Shown here piece by piece: positions 1-5,575 of a stretch of DNA of 6,004 nt (its first letter is position 1; each line of letters starts with the position of its first letter). Position numbers and translations under genes: made by a program. Origin of the DNA: Thermoleophilia bacterium. GTDB taxonomy: Bacteria; Actinomycetota; Thermoleophilia; Gaiellales; SKUG01. Location: the NCBI GenBank assembly GCA_025964465.1, contig JAOPYS010000215.1:1-6004 (forward strand). The letters run 5' to 3'. The notes beneath the pieces were generated by a model that saw only the letters and a program-made list of their open reading frames with translations, was not told where the DNA came from and searched no databases.

Positions 1-153
1 CGCTCGATCGAGACGATCGGGACGTACAACCCGCAGACCGACCCGTCGACGCTCGACGTGAAGGCCGAGCGGGCCCAGTACTGGCTCGGCGTCGGTGCGC
101 AGCCGAGCGAGCGCGTCGCCAAGCTGCTCAAGGTCGCCGGCGTCGGCGCCTGA
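1..153 (+). CDS. rpsP: 30S ribosomal protein S16, C-terminal part
   Basis: The window opens in frame inside this gene; 50 codons and a TGA are present and the N-terminus lies outside. The visible protein begins [11 protein letters not shown], the S16 signature in which an IE-x-IG-x-YNP strand precedes a variable loop, and continues with [17 protein letters not shown], the conserved helix region of the family. S16 is a small 30S protein bound to 16S rRNA and needed for small-subunit assembly. The C-terminus stops soon after the conserved core and lacks the long basic tail some homologues have. khpA starts 31 bp downstream, in the usual rpsP-khpA-rimM-trmD order, so it is probably the upstream part of the same operon. 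The identification rests on the motif and the neighbours together. Confidence 0.95.
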   Translation, partial: RSIETIGTYNPQTDPSTLDVKAERAQYWLGVGAQPSERVAKLLKVAGVGA

Positions 154-184
154 CGGCGTCCGACCCGACCGAGAGGCTGTAGGC

Positions 185-511
185 ATGTCGGAACGAAGCG
201 GTCAGATCGGTGACTACGTCCAGTACGTGGTCGAACAGCTTGTCGAGAACTCCGACTCGGTCAACGTGACCGAGCAGGTGGAGGGCGACGAGCTCTTCGT
301 CGACATCGAGGTCGACCGCCCCGACCGTGGTCGCGTGATCGGCAAGAACGGTCGCCTGATCCGCTCCCTGCGCGTGGTCGTCCGCGCAGCCGCCGGCCGC
401 GACGGCACGACCGCCTCGGTCGAGCTGGTCGAGGACGACGACGAGGAAGAAGTCGCCCAGGGCGACGGCGAGACCGCCGCGGCTCCGGCCGAGGCACCCG
501 CGGACGCGTGA
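185..511 (+). CDS. khpA: KH-domain RNA-binding protein KhpA (YlqC family)
   Basis: A 108-residue protein with a single KH domain. The RNA-binding loop is visible as RVIGKNGRLI, with the GxxG motif as GKNG at residues 53-56; helices lie on both sides (about 9-22 and 57-71). KhpA is a small RNA chaperone known to pair with KhpB/Jag in several Gram-positive bacteria and to influence cell division and envelope growth; the same role here is inferred. The family core is about 75-80 residues, and this protein adds an acidic then Ala/Pro/Glu-rich tail (about 83-108) that looks disordered. The ATG at 185 was chosen because GAGAGG at 171-176 lies 8 bp upstream and the protein then starts directly at the domain. 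The stop overlaps the rimM GTG start (GTGA), implying coupled translation. Confidence 0.93.
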   Translation: MSERSGQIGDYVQYVVEQLVENSDSVNVTEQVEGDELFVDIEVDRPDRGRVIGKNGRLIRSLRVVVRAAAGRDGTTASVELVEDDDEEEVAQGDGETAAAPAEAPADA

Positions 512-1083
512 GCGACGCGGATGCGCGACCGACGGTGCTCTCCGTCGGGACGCTCACCAAGCTGCACGGCGTGCGCGGCGAGCTGAAGCTCCGCGCCGAG
601 CCCGACATGGTCGAGTTCCTGCGCGCCGCCGCTGACGAGGCCCTCCCGGTCACCCTGCGCATGGTCGAGCGCGGTGACGAGTACGAGGTGACCCTCGCCA
701 GCGTGCGCGGGCACCACAGCGCCGCGATCGTGGCGATCGACGGCGTCGAGCGTCGCGAGGAGGCCGAGGCCTACCGCGGCGCCCTGGTCTGCGTCCCCCG
801 CGAACTGCTGCCCGAGCCCGACGAGGACGAGTACTTCCTCGCCGACCTGCAGGGCTGCGCGGCGCACGACTCGGCCACCGGCGATCGCATCGGCGTGGTG
901 ACGCGCGCAGAGTCGCTGCCCGCCAACGTCGTGCTCACCGTGCGCCTCGACGCCGGCGGCTCCGACCTGCTCGTGCCGCTCATCGACGATGCCGTCCCCG
1001 CGGTCGACGTGGACGCGCGCCGCATCGACATCGACTGCGCGTTCCTCGGCGTCGGCGAGCCCGACGAGGCGCCCGACGCGTGA
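508..1083 (+). CDS. rimM: Ribosome maturation factor RimM
   Basis: A 191-residue protein with the two domains of RimM. The N-terminal beta-barrel carries VGTLTKLHGVRGELK, with the signature HGVRGELK at residues 20-27. The C-terminal PRC-barrel begins near EYFLADLQG (about 108-116) and runs through IGVVTRAESLPANVVLTVR and LLVPLIDDAVPAVDVDARRI. RimM binds ribosomal protein S19 and assists folding of the 3' (head) domain of 16S rRNA during 30S assembly. The length is normal for the family. The GTG at 508 overlaps the khpA stop by 4 bp, and the rimM stop overlaps the trmD GTG in the same way, so the three genes look translationally coupled. rimM next to trmD is one of the most conserved bacterial gene pairs, which supports the call. 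Confidence 0.95.
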   Translation: MSDADARPTVLSVGTLTKLHGVRGELKLRAEPDMVEFLRAAADEALPVTLRMVERGDEYEVTLASVRGHHSAAIVAIDGVERREEAEAYRGALVCVPRELLPEPDEDEYFLADLQGCAAHDSATGDRIGVVTRAESLPANVVLTVRLDAGGSDLLVPLIDDAVPAVDVDARRIDIDCAFLGVGEPDEAPDA

Positions 1084-1793
1084 GCATCCCCTGGTCGATC
1101 GACGTGTTCACGCTCTTCCCGCACTGGCTCAGTTGGCTGGAGGAGGTGCGACCGATCCGCAACGCGACCGAGGACGGGCTGCTCGACGTGCGCGCGCTGG
1201 ACCTTCGCGAGCACTCGCCGCTCAAGCACCGCCAGGTCGACGACACGCCGTACGGCGGCGGCGCCGGCATGGTGCTGCGCGTCGACGTGGTCGCCGCCGC
1301 GCTCGAGGGCCACTACGGCACCTCCGTCGAGCAGCTGCGCGAGCGCCGGCGCGTGGTGCTGCTCACGCCCGCCGGGCCGCAGTTCGACGACGCAATGGCC
1401 AACCGCTGGGCGGAGGAACAGCAGCCCACGACGATCCTGTGTGGACGCTACGAGGGCTTCGACCACCGCGTCCACGAGCACGTCGCCACGGAGGAGGTCT
1501 CGATCGGCCCCTACGTGCTGTCGGGCGGCGAGACCGCCGCGATGACCATCATCGACACCGTCGCCCGCAAGCTGCCGGGCGCGCTCGGCAACCACGAGAG
1601 CCTCGTGGACGAGACGTTCTCCGACGCCCTCGACGGTGGCTCGGAGTACCCGCACTACACGCGCCCCGCCGAATTCCGTGGCTGGACGGTGCCCGAGATC
1701 CTCAGCTCCGGCAACCACGCCGCGATCGCCGCGTGGCGCCGCGAGCAGTCGCAGCGTCGCACCGCGGCGCAGCCCGATCCCGAGACCACCTAG
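1080..1793 (+). CDS. trmD: tRNA (guanine-N1-)-methyltransferase TrmD
   Basis: A 237-residue SPOUT methyltransferase that transfers a methyl group from S-adenosylmethionine to G37 of tRNAs, preventing +1 frameshifting. Visible motifs in order: the N-terminal strand IDVFTLFP; YGGGAGM at 58-64; LLTPAGPQFDD at about 94-104; the cofactor-binding trefoil-knot segments ILCGRYEGFD (119-128) and SIGPYVLSGGE (141-151); ARKLPGALG; PHYTRP (191-196); and the VPEILSSGNH linker to the C-terminal tRNA-binding region. R163 aligns with the Arg154 of the Haemophilus/E. coli enzyme. By spacing, the catalytic Asp169-Ser170 pair aligns with E178-T179 (preceded by D177), and the usual GDYVL reads GPYVL; see findings. 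The C-terminus is somewhat shorter than in E. coli (255 residues). The GTG start overlaps the rimM stop. Confidence 0.94.
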   Translation: MSIPWSIDVFTLFPHWLSWLEEVRPIRNATEDGLLDVRALDLREHSPLKHRQVDDTPYGGGAGMVLRVDVVAAALEGHYGTSVEQLRERRRVVLLTPAGPQFDDAMANRWAEEQQPTTILCGRYEGFDHRVHEHVATEEVSIGPYVLSGGETAAMTIIDTVARKLPGALGNHESLVDETFSDALDGGSEYPHYTRPAEFRGWTVPEILSSGNHAAIAAWRREQSQRRTAAQPDPETT

Positions 1794-1803
1794 GATCCAC
1801 GGT

Positions 1804-2442
1804 GTGACCGACGACTTCGAAGCAGCCAAGGCCGAGTACCAGCGTGCGCTGCACGACTACAGCCAGTTGCTGCGCCACCGCCTGGCCAACCCGCTCACCA
1901 CGCTCATAGCGGGCATCTCCACCATGCAGGCCATGGAGGACATGGACCCCGCGACGCGCACGTCGCTGCTCGCGGCGATGGCCACCCAGGCGGCAGAGCT
2001 GCAGCGCGTGGCACTCTTTCCGATCGCGACCCGGCCGGAGGAGGCAGGGCTCGATCCGCGCGTCGGCGACGGTGCCCTCGACGGCGAGACGCTGCGCCGC
2101 GAGCTTCGCCAGCGCCGCAAGGGCATGAACGAGGTGCAGTTCCGCCGCATCAACGGCCTGCTCGTCGAGGAGGTCGGCGACCACCCCCGCCAGCTGATCG
2201 ACTTCGTGTGCGAGTGCAGCGACCAGTCGTGCGCCGACATCCTCGAGCTGATGCTCTCCGAGTACGTCGAGGTCCACGACCACCCAACCCGCTTCATCGT
2301 CGTGCCGGGCCACGAGGACCTCGAGGTCGAGGACGTCATCGAGCGGCACGAGAGCTGGTGGGTCGTCGAGAAGCGCGGCGTCGCCCGCGCACAGGCCGTG
2401 GAGATGGCCCGCGACGAGCCCGACCTGACCAGCGACGACTGA
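1804..2442 (+). CDS. Histidine-kinase dimerisation-like protein with C-terminal Cys-rich CEC domain, no ATPase domain
   Basis: A 212-residue soluble protein. The N-terminal part (about 8-70) resembles the helical-hairpin HisKA/DHp domain of sensor kinases: YSQLLRHRLANPLTTL carries an H-box-like motif (H25, N29-P30-L31-T32), followed by a second amphipathic helix, 50-70. No N, G1 or G2 ATP-binding box follows. After a linker comes NEVQFRRIN and a Cys-containing domain, FVCECSDQSC (C136, C138, C143), then LMLSEYVEVHDHPTRF, VVPGHED and a VVEKRG strand. I associate this second layout with short regulatory proteins of actinomycetes, where the cysteines could bind a metal. The GTG at 1804 has AGGA at 1792-1795, 8 bp upstream, and follows the trmD stop by 10 bp, so it may be read from the trmD operon. 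A signalling role is inference; target and phosphorylation are unknown. Confidence 0.78.
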   Translation: MTDDFEAAKAEYQRALHDYSQLLRHRLANPLTTLIAGISTMQAMEDMDPATRTSLLAAMATQAAELQRVALFPIATRPEEAGLDPRVGDGALDGETLRRELRQRRKGMNEVQFRRINGLLVEEVGDHPRQLIDFVCECSDQSCADILELMLSEYVEVHDHPTRFIVVPGHEDLEVEDVIERHESWWVVEKRGVARAQAVEMARDEPDLTSDD

Positions 2443-2456
2443 CGTGTCGTCAGGCG
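2436..2456. terminator. Small hairpin spanning two convergent stop codons (possible bidirectional terminator)
   Basis: CTGACG at 2439-2444 and CGTCAG at 2448-2453 form a perfect 6-bp stem around a TGT loop. A mismatch and two more pairs extend it to 2436/2456. The stem contains the last bases of both convergent genes (TGA at 2440-2442 and, on the other strand, 2452-2450). There is no T-run on either side, so a classical intrinsic terminator is not supported. It may only be chance symmetry arising from two facing TGA codons. Confidence 0.25.
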
Positions 2457-2908
2457 AACCCGCCGGCCGCGCCGCCGGTGGCGTCCGGTCCGTGCAGGTG
2501 CGCCTCGTCGGTGATCGATCGCAATGCGGCGAGCGCGTCCGCGACCGAGTTCGGTGGCTTCGCCGAATCGAACACGAGGTGGTAGGACGAGCCGTCACTG
2601 CGGTTCGCCACGAGCGCTGACTGGCCCTCGGCGACGTCGGTGAACGGCGGCCCCATCAGGTTGCCGTTCTCGTAGGGGTGGTCCATGACGCCGGCCCCGT
2701 CGAGCTTCGTGAAGAAGTCCTCGACGGCACCTTCCTTGCCGGAGAGCGAGTAGGTCGTCGGCATGCCACCGAAGACCTCGCCATAGTCGGGGCGCGAGCC
2801 CTCCATGAGGGTCGGCCGGCCGAGCGTGTCGATCGTCGCCGTCTCGAGGCGTCCAGCCTCGTGGCGCACCAATCCTGCCGACAGCGTCCTGAGCTCGCCT
2901 GCGAACAT
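2450..2908 (-). CDS. Uncharacterised 152-residue soluble protein
   Basis: I do not recognise this protein. It starts at ATG 2908-2906 with GGGGG at 2920-2916, 7 bp upstream, and ends 7 bp from the facing stop of the previous gene. It has no signal peptide or membrane segment. The composition is balanced and protein-like, unlike the Arg/Pro/Ala-rich shadow frames around it: a polar N-terminal third, then [20 protein letters not shown] (about 54-73), [14 protein letters not shown] (76-89), a strand-like SSYHLVFDS (107-115), a helix [12 protein letters not shown] (121-132) and a Gly/Ala-rich tail. The alternation of strands and helices suggests one small alpha/beta domain. It is the only minus-strand gene inside the trmD-rplS interval and is probably transcribed on its own from the 2909-3000 region. 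I could not point to a clear promoter there. The function is unknown. Confidence 0.65.
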   Translation of the reverse strand: MFAGELRTLSAGLVRHEAGRLETATIDTLGRPTLMEGSRPDYGEVFGGMPTTYSLSGKEGAVEDFFTKLDGAGVMDHPYENGNLMGPPFTDVAEGQSALVANRSDGSSYHLVFDSAKPPNSVADALAALRSITDEAHLHGPDATGGAAGGFA

Positions 2909-3006
2909 GTCTCGACCCCCGCCTCGCGTCCATCGCCCCGATCGACGGACTCCACCCGGTCATCGAACGATGCTCGTGGCGTGTTGCGCCGAGGCCCGCG
3001 GATTCC

Positions 3007-3015
3007 TGATACCAT
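3007..3015 (+). promoter_or_regulatory. Extended -10 promoter element for rplS
   Basis: TGATACCAT fits the extended -10 pattern TGnTAnnnT exactly, and TACCAT matches the key T, A and T positions of actinobacterial -10 hexamers. A TTGCGC at 2984-2989 could be a -35 box, but the 20-bp spacer is long; an extended -10 can work with a poor -35. Transcription would start near 3021-3023 and give a leader of roughly 68 nt before rplS. A local promoter is needed because the minus-strand gene upstream separates rplS from the trmD operon. Confidence 0.5.
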
Positions 3016-3019
3016 TCGC

Positions 3020-3067
3020 GGTCGCGTGCCTCCCGCCTCAGTTGGCGGTGTCCACTCGCGCGCGACC
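3020..3067 (+). promoter_or_regulatory. Structured 5' leader of rplS (possible L19 autoregulatory RNA)
   Basis: GGTCGCG at 3020-3026 is perfectly complementary to CGCGACC at 3061-3067 (7 bp). Inside that closing stem, CCGCC at 3033-3037 pairs with GGCGG at 3044-3048 around the loop TCAGTT. The outer stem begins where the predicted transcript would start, and the structure ends 10 nt before the GGAG ribosome-binding site (3077-3080). L19 leaders that control rplS are known in Firmicutes; that this is a functional equivalent is inference from position and pairing only. Confidence 0.4.
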
Positions 3068-3089
3068 AAGCAACCTGGAGCTTCCCGTC

Positions 3090-3437
3090 ATGTCGATGAA
3101 CCTCATCCACGAGATCGAGCGCGAGCAGATGCGCGAGGTCCCGCACTTCAAGGCCGGCGACACGGTGCGCGTGCACTTCCGCGTCATCGAGGGCACCCGC
3201 GAGCGCATCCAGGTGTTCGAGGGCACGGTCATCAAGATCCAGGGTGCCGGCATCCACGAGACGTTCACGGTGCGCAAGCAGTCGTTCGGCGTCGGCGTGG
3301 AGCGAACCTTCCCGATGCACACGCCGAAGATCGACAAGATCGAAGTGAAGATGATCGGCGACGTGCGCCGCGCCAAGCTCTACTACCTGCGCGACAAGCT
3401 GGGCAAGAAGGCCCGCATCCGCGAGAAGCAGAACTAG
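3090..3437 (+). CDS. rplS: 50S ribosomal protein L19
   Basis: A 115-residue protein, the standard L19 length. L19 sits at the 30S-50S interface and contributes to an intersubunit bridge. The family pattern is continuous: [22 protein letters not shown] is followed by [10 protein letters not shown], then [24 protein letters not shown] and [21 protein letters not shown] at the C-terminus. The ATG at 3090 was preferred to the in-frame ATG at 3096 because GGAG at 3077-3080 lies 9 nt upstream of the first and 15 nt upstream of the second. In most related genomes rplS directly follows trmD. Here 1.3 kb with two genes intervenes, and rplS has its own likely promoter and leader. lepB begins 17 bp after its stop, so rplS, lepB and rnhB form one unit. 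Confidence 0.97.
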   Translation: MSMNLIHEIEREQMREVPHFKAGDTVRVHFRVIEGTRERIQVFEGTVIKIQGAGIHETFTVRKQSFGVGVERTFPMHTPKIDKIEVKMIGDVRRAKLYYLRDKLGKKARIREKQN

Positions 3438-3454
3438 GCCGACGGGGCGCCGAC

Positions 3455-4033
3455 GTGCGCTCCCTCCGCAGGATCCTGACCAGTCGAGCACTCCTTGGGG
3501 TGCTCGTGGTCGTTTCGGTCGCCAACGTCATCGTGTTCTCGCTCGAGCGCTGGGTGGCCGTGCCGCTGCACGTGCCCAGCGCGTCGATGGAACCCGCGCT
3601 GCGCATCGGCGACCGCATCCTCGTGCGGCGCCGCTTCGATTCGCCAGCGCAGCTGGCCAAGCGCCTCGACCGCGGCGACGTGGTGGTGTTCCGCTCGCCC
3701 GAGCGTGGCCACCCGCTCGTGGTCAAGCGCGTGATCGCGCTGCCGGGGGAGACCATCCAGGCGCGCAACGGCCTCGTCGCGATCGACAACTCCACGATCC
3801 TCGACGAGAAGTGGTTGTCAGATTCCGAGCGCGAATCCGGCTCGCCCGCTGCCGACAGTGTCGACATCGACCGCACCGAGGTCGGGAGCCGCGAGGTGTA
3901 CGTGCTGGGCGACAACCGGGACCATTCGATCGACAGCCGGGTCTATGGGCCCATTTCGCTGGCCGACGTGGTCGGTACCGAGGCGATCCGCATCTGGCCG
4001 ACCGGCAGGTTCGGTACCGTGGACTTCCAATGA
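3455..4033 (+). CDS. lepB: Type I signal peptidase (SPase I)
   Basis: A 192-residue membrane-anchored serine protease that removes signal peptides from proteins exported by Sec or Tat. It has a single N-terminal transmembrane helix (about 12-29: ALLGVLVVVSVANVIVF), and the catalytic domain lies outside the membrane. Motifs in order: box B PSASMEPAL with the nucleophile S44; RGDVVVFRSP (box C, 73-82); box D VVKRVIALPGE with the general base K91; and box E VYVLGDNRDHSIDSRVYGPI with GDN at 152-154. The Ser-Lys dyad is intact. The protein is compact compared with E. coli LepB, as expected for Gram-positive-type enzymes with one membrane helix. The GTG at 3455 is chosen because GACGGGG at 3441-3447 lies 7 bp upstream and the protein then begins with basic residues before the helix. 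Its stop overlaps the rnhB ATG (ATGA). Confidence 0.95.
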   Translation: MRSLRRILTSRALLGVLVVVSVANVIVFSLERWVAVPLHVPSASMEPALRIGDRILVRRRFDSPAQLAKRLDRGDVVVFRSPERGHPLVVKRVIALPGETIQARNGLVAIDNSTILDEKWLSDSERESGSPAADSVDIDRTEVGSREVYVLGDNRDHSIDSRVYGPISLADVVGTEAIRIWPTGRFGTVDFQ

Positions 4034-4803
4034 CCCCGCCCGCCCTCAGGTCCAGGCCCAAGCCCCGCCCGGGGCGACGCCTGCTCAACCACGACCGCAA
4101 GCTCGGCCGCTACGTTGCAGGCGTCGACGAGGCCGGCCGCGGGTCGCTCGCCGGGCCGCTCGTCGCAGCAGCCGTCGTGCTCGACCTGGAGCGCCTCACG
4201 GGGCCCGAGGCCGCGGCGCTCGGGCAGCTCGACGATTCCAAGAAGCTCTCGCCCGAGCTCCGCGACAAGCTCTACCGCGTGGTGCTGGCCCGCGCCCGCG
4301 ACATCTCCGTCGCGCTCGTGCCCTCGGTGACGATCGACCGGCGCGGGCTGCACAAGTCCAACATCGCGGCCATGCGCCGCGCCCTCGTCGCGCTGGAGTC
4401 GCCGATCGACCACGTGCTGGTCGACGGCTTCCAGCTCGCGCCGCTGGAACTGCTGGGGTGCGGCACGCGCTTCGAGTGCAAGCGGGTGATCAAGGGTGAC
4501 CAGAAGTCCGCTGCCATCGCCGCCGGCGCGATCGTCGCCAAGGTCACCCGCGACCGCCTGATGGCGCGCCTGGACGAGGAGACCGACCTGCGCTGGGCGT
4601 TCACCGAGCACCACGGCTACGCCACCGAGCTGCACGCCGAGCGCATCGCGCTGCACGGCACCTGCCACCACCACCGCATGAGCTACGAGGCGCAGAGCTA
4701 CGAGGGTGCCGCCGTCTGCGCGCTGCCGGCGCCCGGCTCGCGCACCACGTTCCACCTGCGTACCCTCGGCGCGGCTCAGGGTGCGGCAGCCAGCTCGGCC
4801 TGA
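4030..4803 (+). CDS. rnhB: Ribonuclease HII
   Basis: A 257-residue enzyme that cleaves the RNA strand of RNA-DNA hybrids and incises DNA at single embedded ribonucleotides, starting ribonucleotide excision repair. The active-site residues are recognisable: D33 and E34 in GVDEAGRGSLAGPL, D132 in VDG and D157 in KGD, followed by KVTRD (171-175). LDDSKKLS (67-74), HHGYAT (194-199) and HRMSY (215-219) are further family landmarks. The segment normally reading close to SIAAASI is AIAAGAI here (162-168). About 26 basic, Pro-rich residues precede the domain and about 38 low-complexity residues follow it, making it longer than the E. coli enzyme (198 residues). The ATG overlaps the lepB stop, so it is likely co-translated. 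Its last 28 bp overlap the end of the facing membrane-protein gene. Confidence 0.94.
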   Translation: MTPPALRSRPKPRPGRRLLNHDRKLGRYVAGVDEAGRGSLAGPLVAAAVVLDLERLTGPEAAALGQLDDSKKLSPELRDKLYRVVLARARDISVALVPSVTIDRRGLHKSNIAAMRRALVALESPIDHVLVDGFQLAPLELLGCGTRFECKRVIKGDQKSAAIAAGAIVAKVTRDRLMARLDEETDLRWAFTEHHGYATELHAERIALHGTCHHHRMSYEAQSYEGAAVCALPAPGSRTTFHLRTLGAAQGAAASSA

Positions 4804-5459
4804 CCCGTAGCGCGGCCTCGGCTGCGCCAGCCGCGCGCGTCCATGAAGGCCGCGACAGAAACCGCCATCGGGGCCCCCGCGAGGTACAGCGCGGGCAGCC
4901 AGATCGGGACGTTGCCGATCTCCTGGTGGTCGTAGGCGTAGAGCCCGGTGCCGCTCAGGATGTGCTCGTACAGCGGGCCCAGCACCACGAGCGGGATCGC
5001 GAACAGCAGCACCGCGCGGCTTCGCCGAAGCGCCATGCGCACCACGCCGATCGCGAGCAGCGCCACCAGCGCGCCGGTCGTGGTCCAGTCCTGCTCGAGG
5101 CCCCAGTCGGTGGCCGGGATGCAGGAGATGCAGTACGAGAGCACCAGCCAGAACCCGTCCACGAGGATGCGGTTCAGCAGCGACCATGGTCGCGCCCACT
5201 GCTCGATGTCGTCGGGCGCGTCCGGCCGGGGGCGCCAGTGGCGCACGACCTGCACCGACGCGGTCCAGATCACGAACCAGTAGAGCACCGCAAACTGCGG
5301 CGCCACCCACCACGCCTGGTCCCAGACCTCGTGCGTCTTGTAGGTGAGGGTCCCGGACTGCGTGTGGAGCTGGTCGAGCCCCGGCCCCCACAGTCCGCAG
5401 AAGATCAGCAACGCGATCGCGTCGCTCCAACGCCAGATGGTCGTGCGGGGTGCATCCAC
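4776..5459 (-). CDS. Uncharacterised multi-pass membrane protein
   Basis: A 227-residue protein I do not recognise. About six hydrophobic segments are visible, at roughly 14-31, 50-72, 98-117, 127-144, 149-166 and 184-206. The loop at 73-97 is charged and both ends are hydrophilic. It is rich in Trp (for example WDQAWWVAP at 46-54). Polar or charged residues lie in or beside membrane segments: H43, E44, D101, D118, E165 (PLYEHIL) and the DHQEIGNVPIWLPALY block at 177-192. That could mean an enzyme or transporter active site in the membrane, but no family motif confirms it. The start is GTG at 5459-5457; upstream on the same strand lies GGGTAGGT, a plausible ribosome-binding site. No ATG start in the same frame would keep the first helix intact. 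The gene points towards rnhB and overlaps its end by 28 bp. No partner gene is evident. Confidence 0.8.
   Translation of the reverse strand: MDAPRTTIWRWSDAIALLIFCGLWGPGLDQLHTQSGTLTYKTHEVWDQAWWVAPQFAVLYWFVIWTASVQVVRHWRPRPDAPDDIEQWARPWSLLNRILVDGFWLVLSYCISCIPATDWGLEQDWTTTGALVALLAIGVVRMALRRSRAVLLFAIPLVVLGPLYEHILSGTGLYAYDHQEIGNVPIWLPALYLAGAPMAVSVAAFMDARGWRSRGRATGQAELAAAP
4819..4833 (+). terminator. Hairpin just after rnhB (possible terminator without U-tract)
   Basis: CGGCTG at 4819-4824 and CAGCCG at 4828-4833 form a perfect 6-bp stem with a CGC loop, 15 bp past the rnhB stop and inside the coding end of the facing membrane-protein gene. No T-run follows. High-GC actinomycetes often end transcripts at such hairpins, but chance symmetry in GC-rich coding DNA is a real alternative. 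Confidence 0.25.
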
Positions 5460-5575
5460 GCGCGGTACCTACCCGGCCGTAGCCAATGCGATCACCTCAG
5501 GGCCGCCGCGAGCGACTGACACGTCCGGCGCAATCGGTCCCACGCTGTCCGCTACGATGAACTTCGCCCCTGCCA

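Noticed and set aside
1636..1803. Longer N-terminus for the gene at 1804, reaching into trmD
   Set aside because: The added text is Arg/Pro/Ser-rich, lies in the wrong frame of trmD and matches nothing, while GTG 1804 has a properly spaced AGGA.
771..1829. 352-codon open frame on the minus strand opposite rimM and trmD
   Set aside because: Fully covered by two confidently identified genes; composition is low in complexity and has no family motif.
1702..2598. 298-codon minus-strand frame opposite the gene at 1804-2442
   Set aside because: The plus-strand protein has recognisable motifs and a ribosome-binding site; the minus frame is Ala/Leu/Val/Asp-rich shadow text.
2678..3454. In-frame plus-strand extension upstream of lepB reaching back to 2678
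   Set aside because: It passes through rplS in another frame and through the antisense of the 2450-2908 gene with Arg/Pro-rich text; lepB has a good start and ribosome-binding site at 3455.
3943..5430. 495-codon open frame on the minus strand across lepB, rnhB and the membrane-protein gene
   Set aside because: It runs antisense to well-supported rnhB and in a different frame from the membrane protein; its Arg/Gly/Ala/His-rich composition is typical of shadow frames in high-GC DNA.
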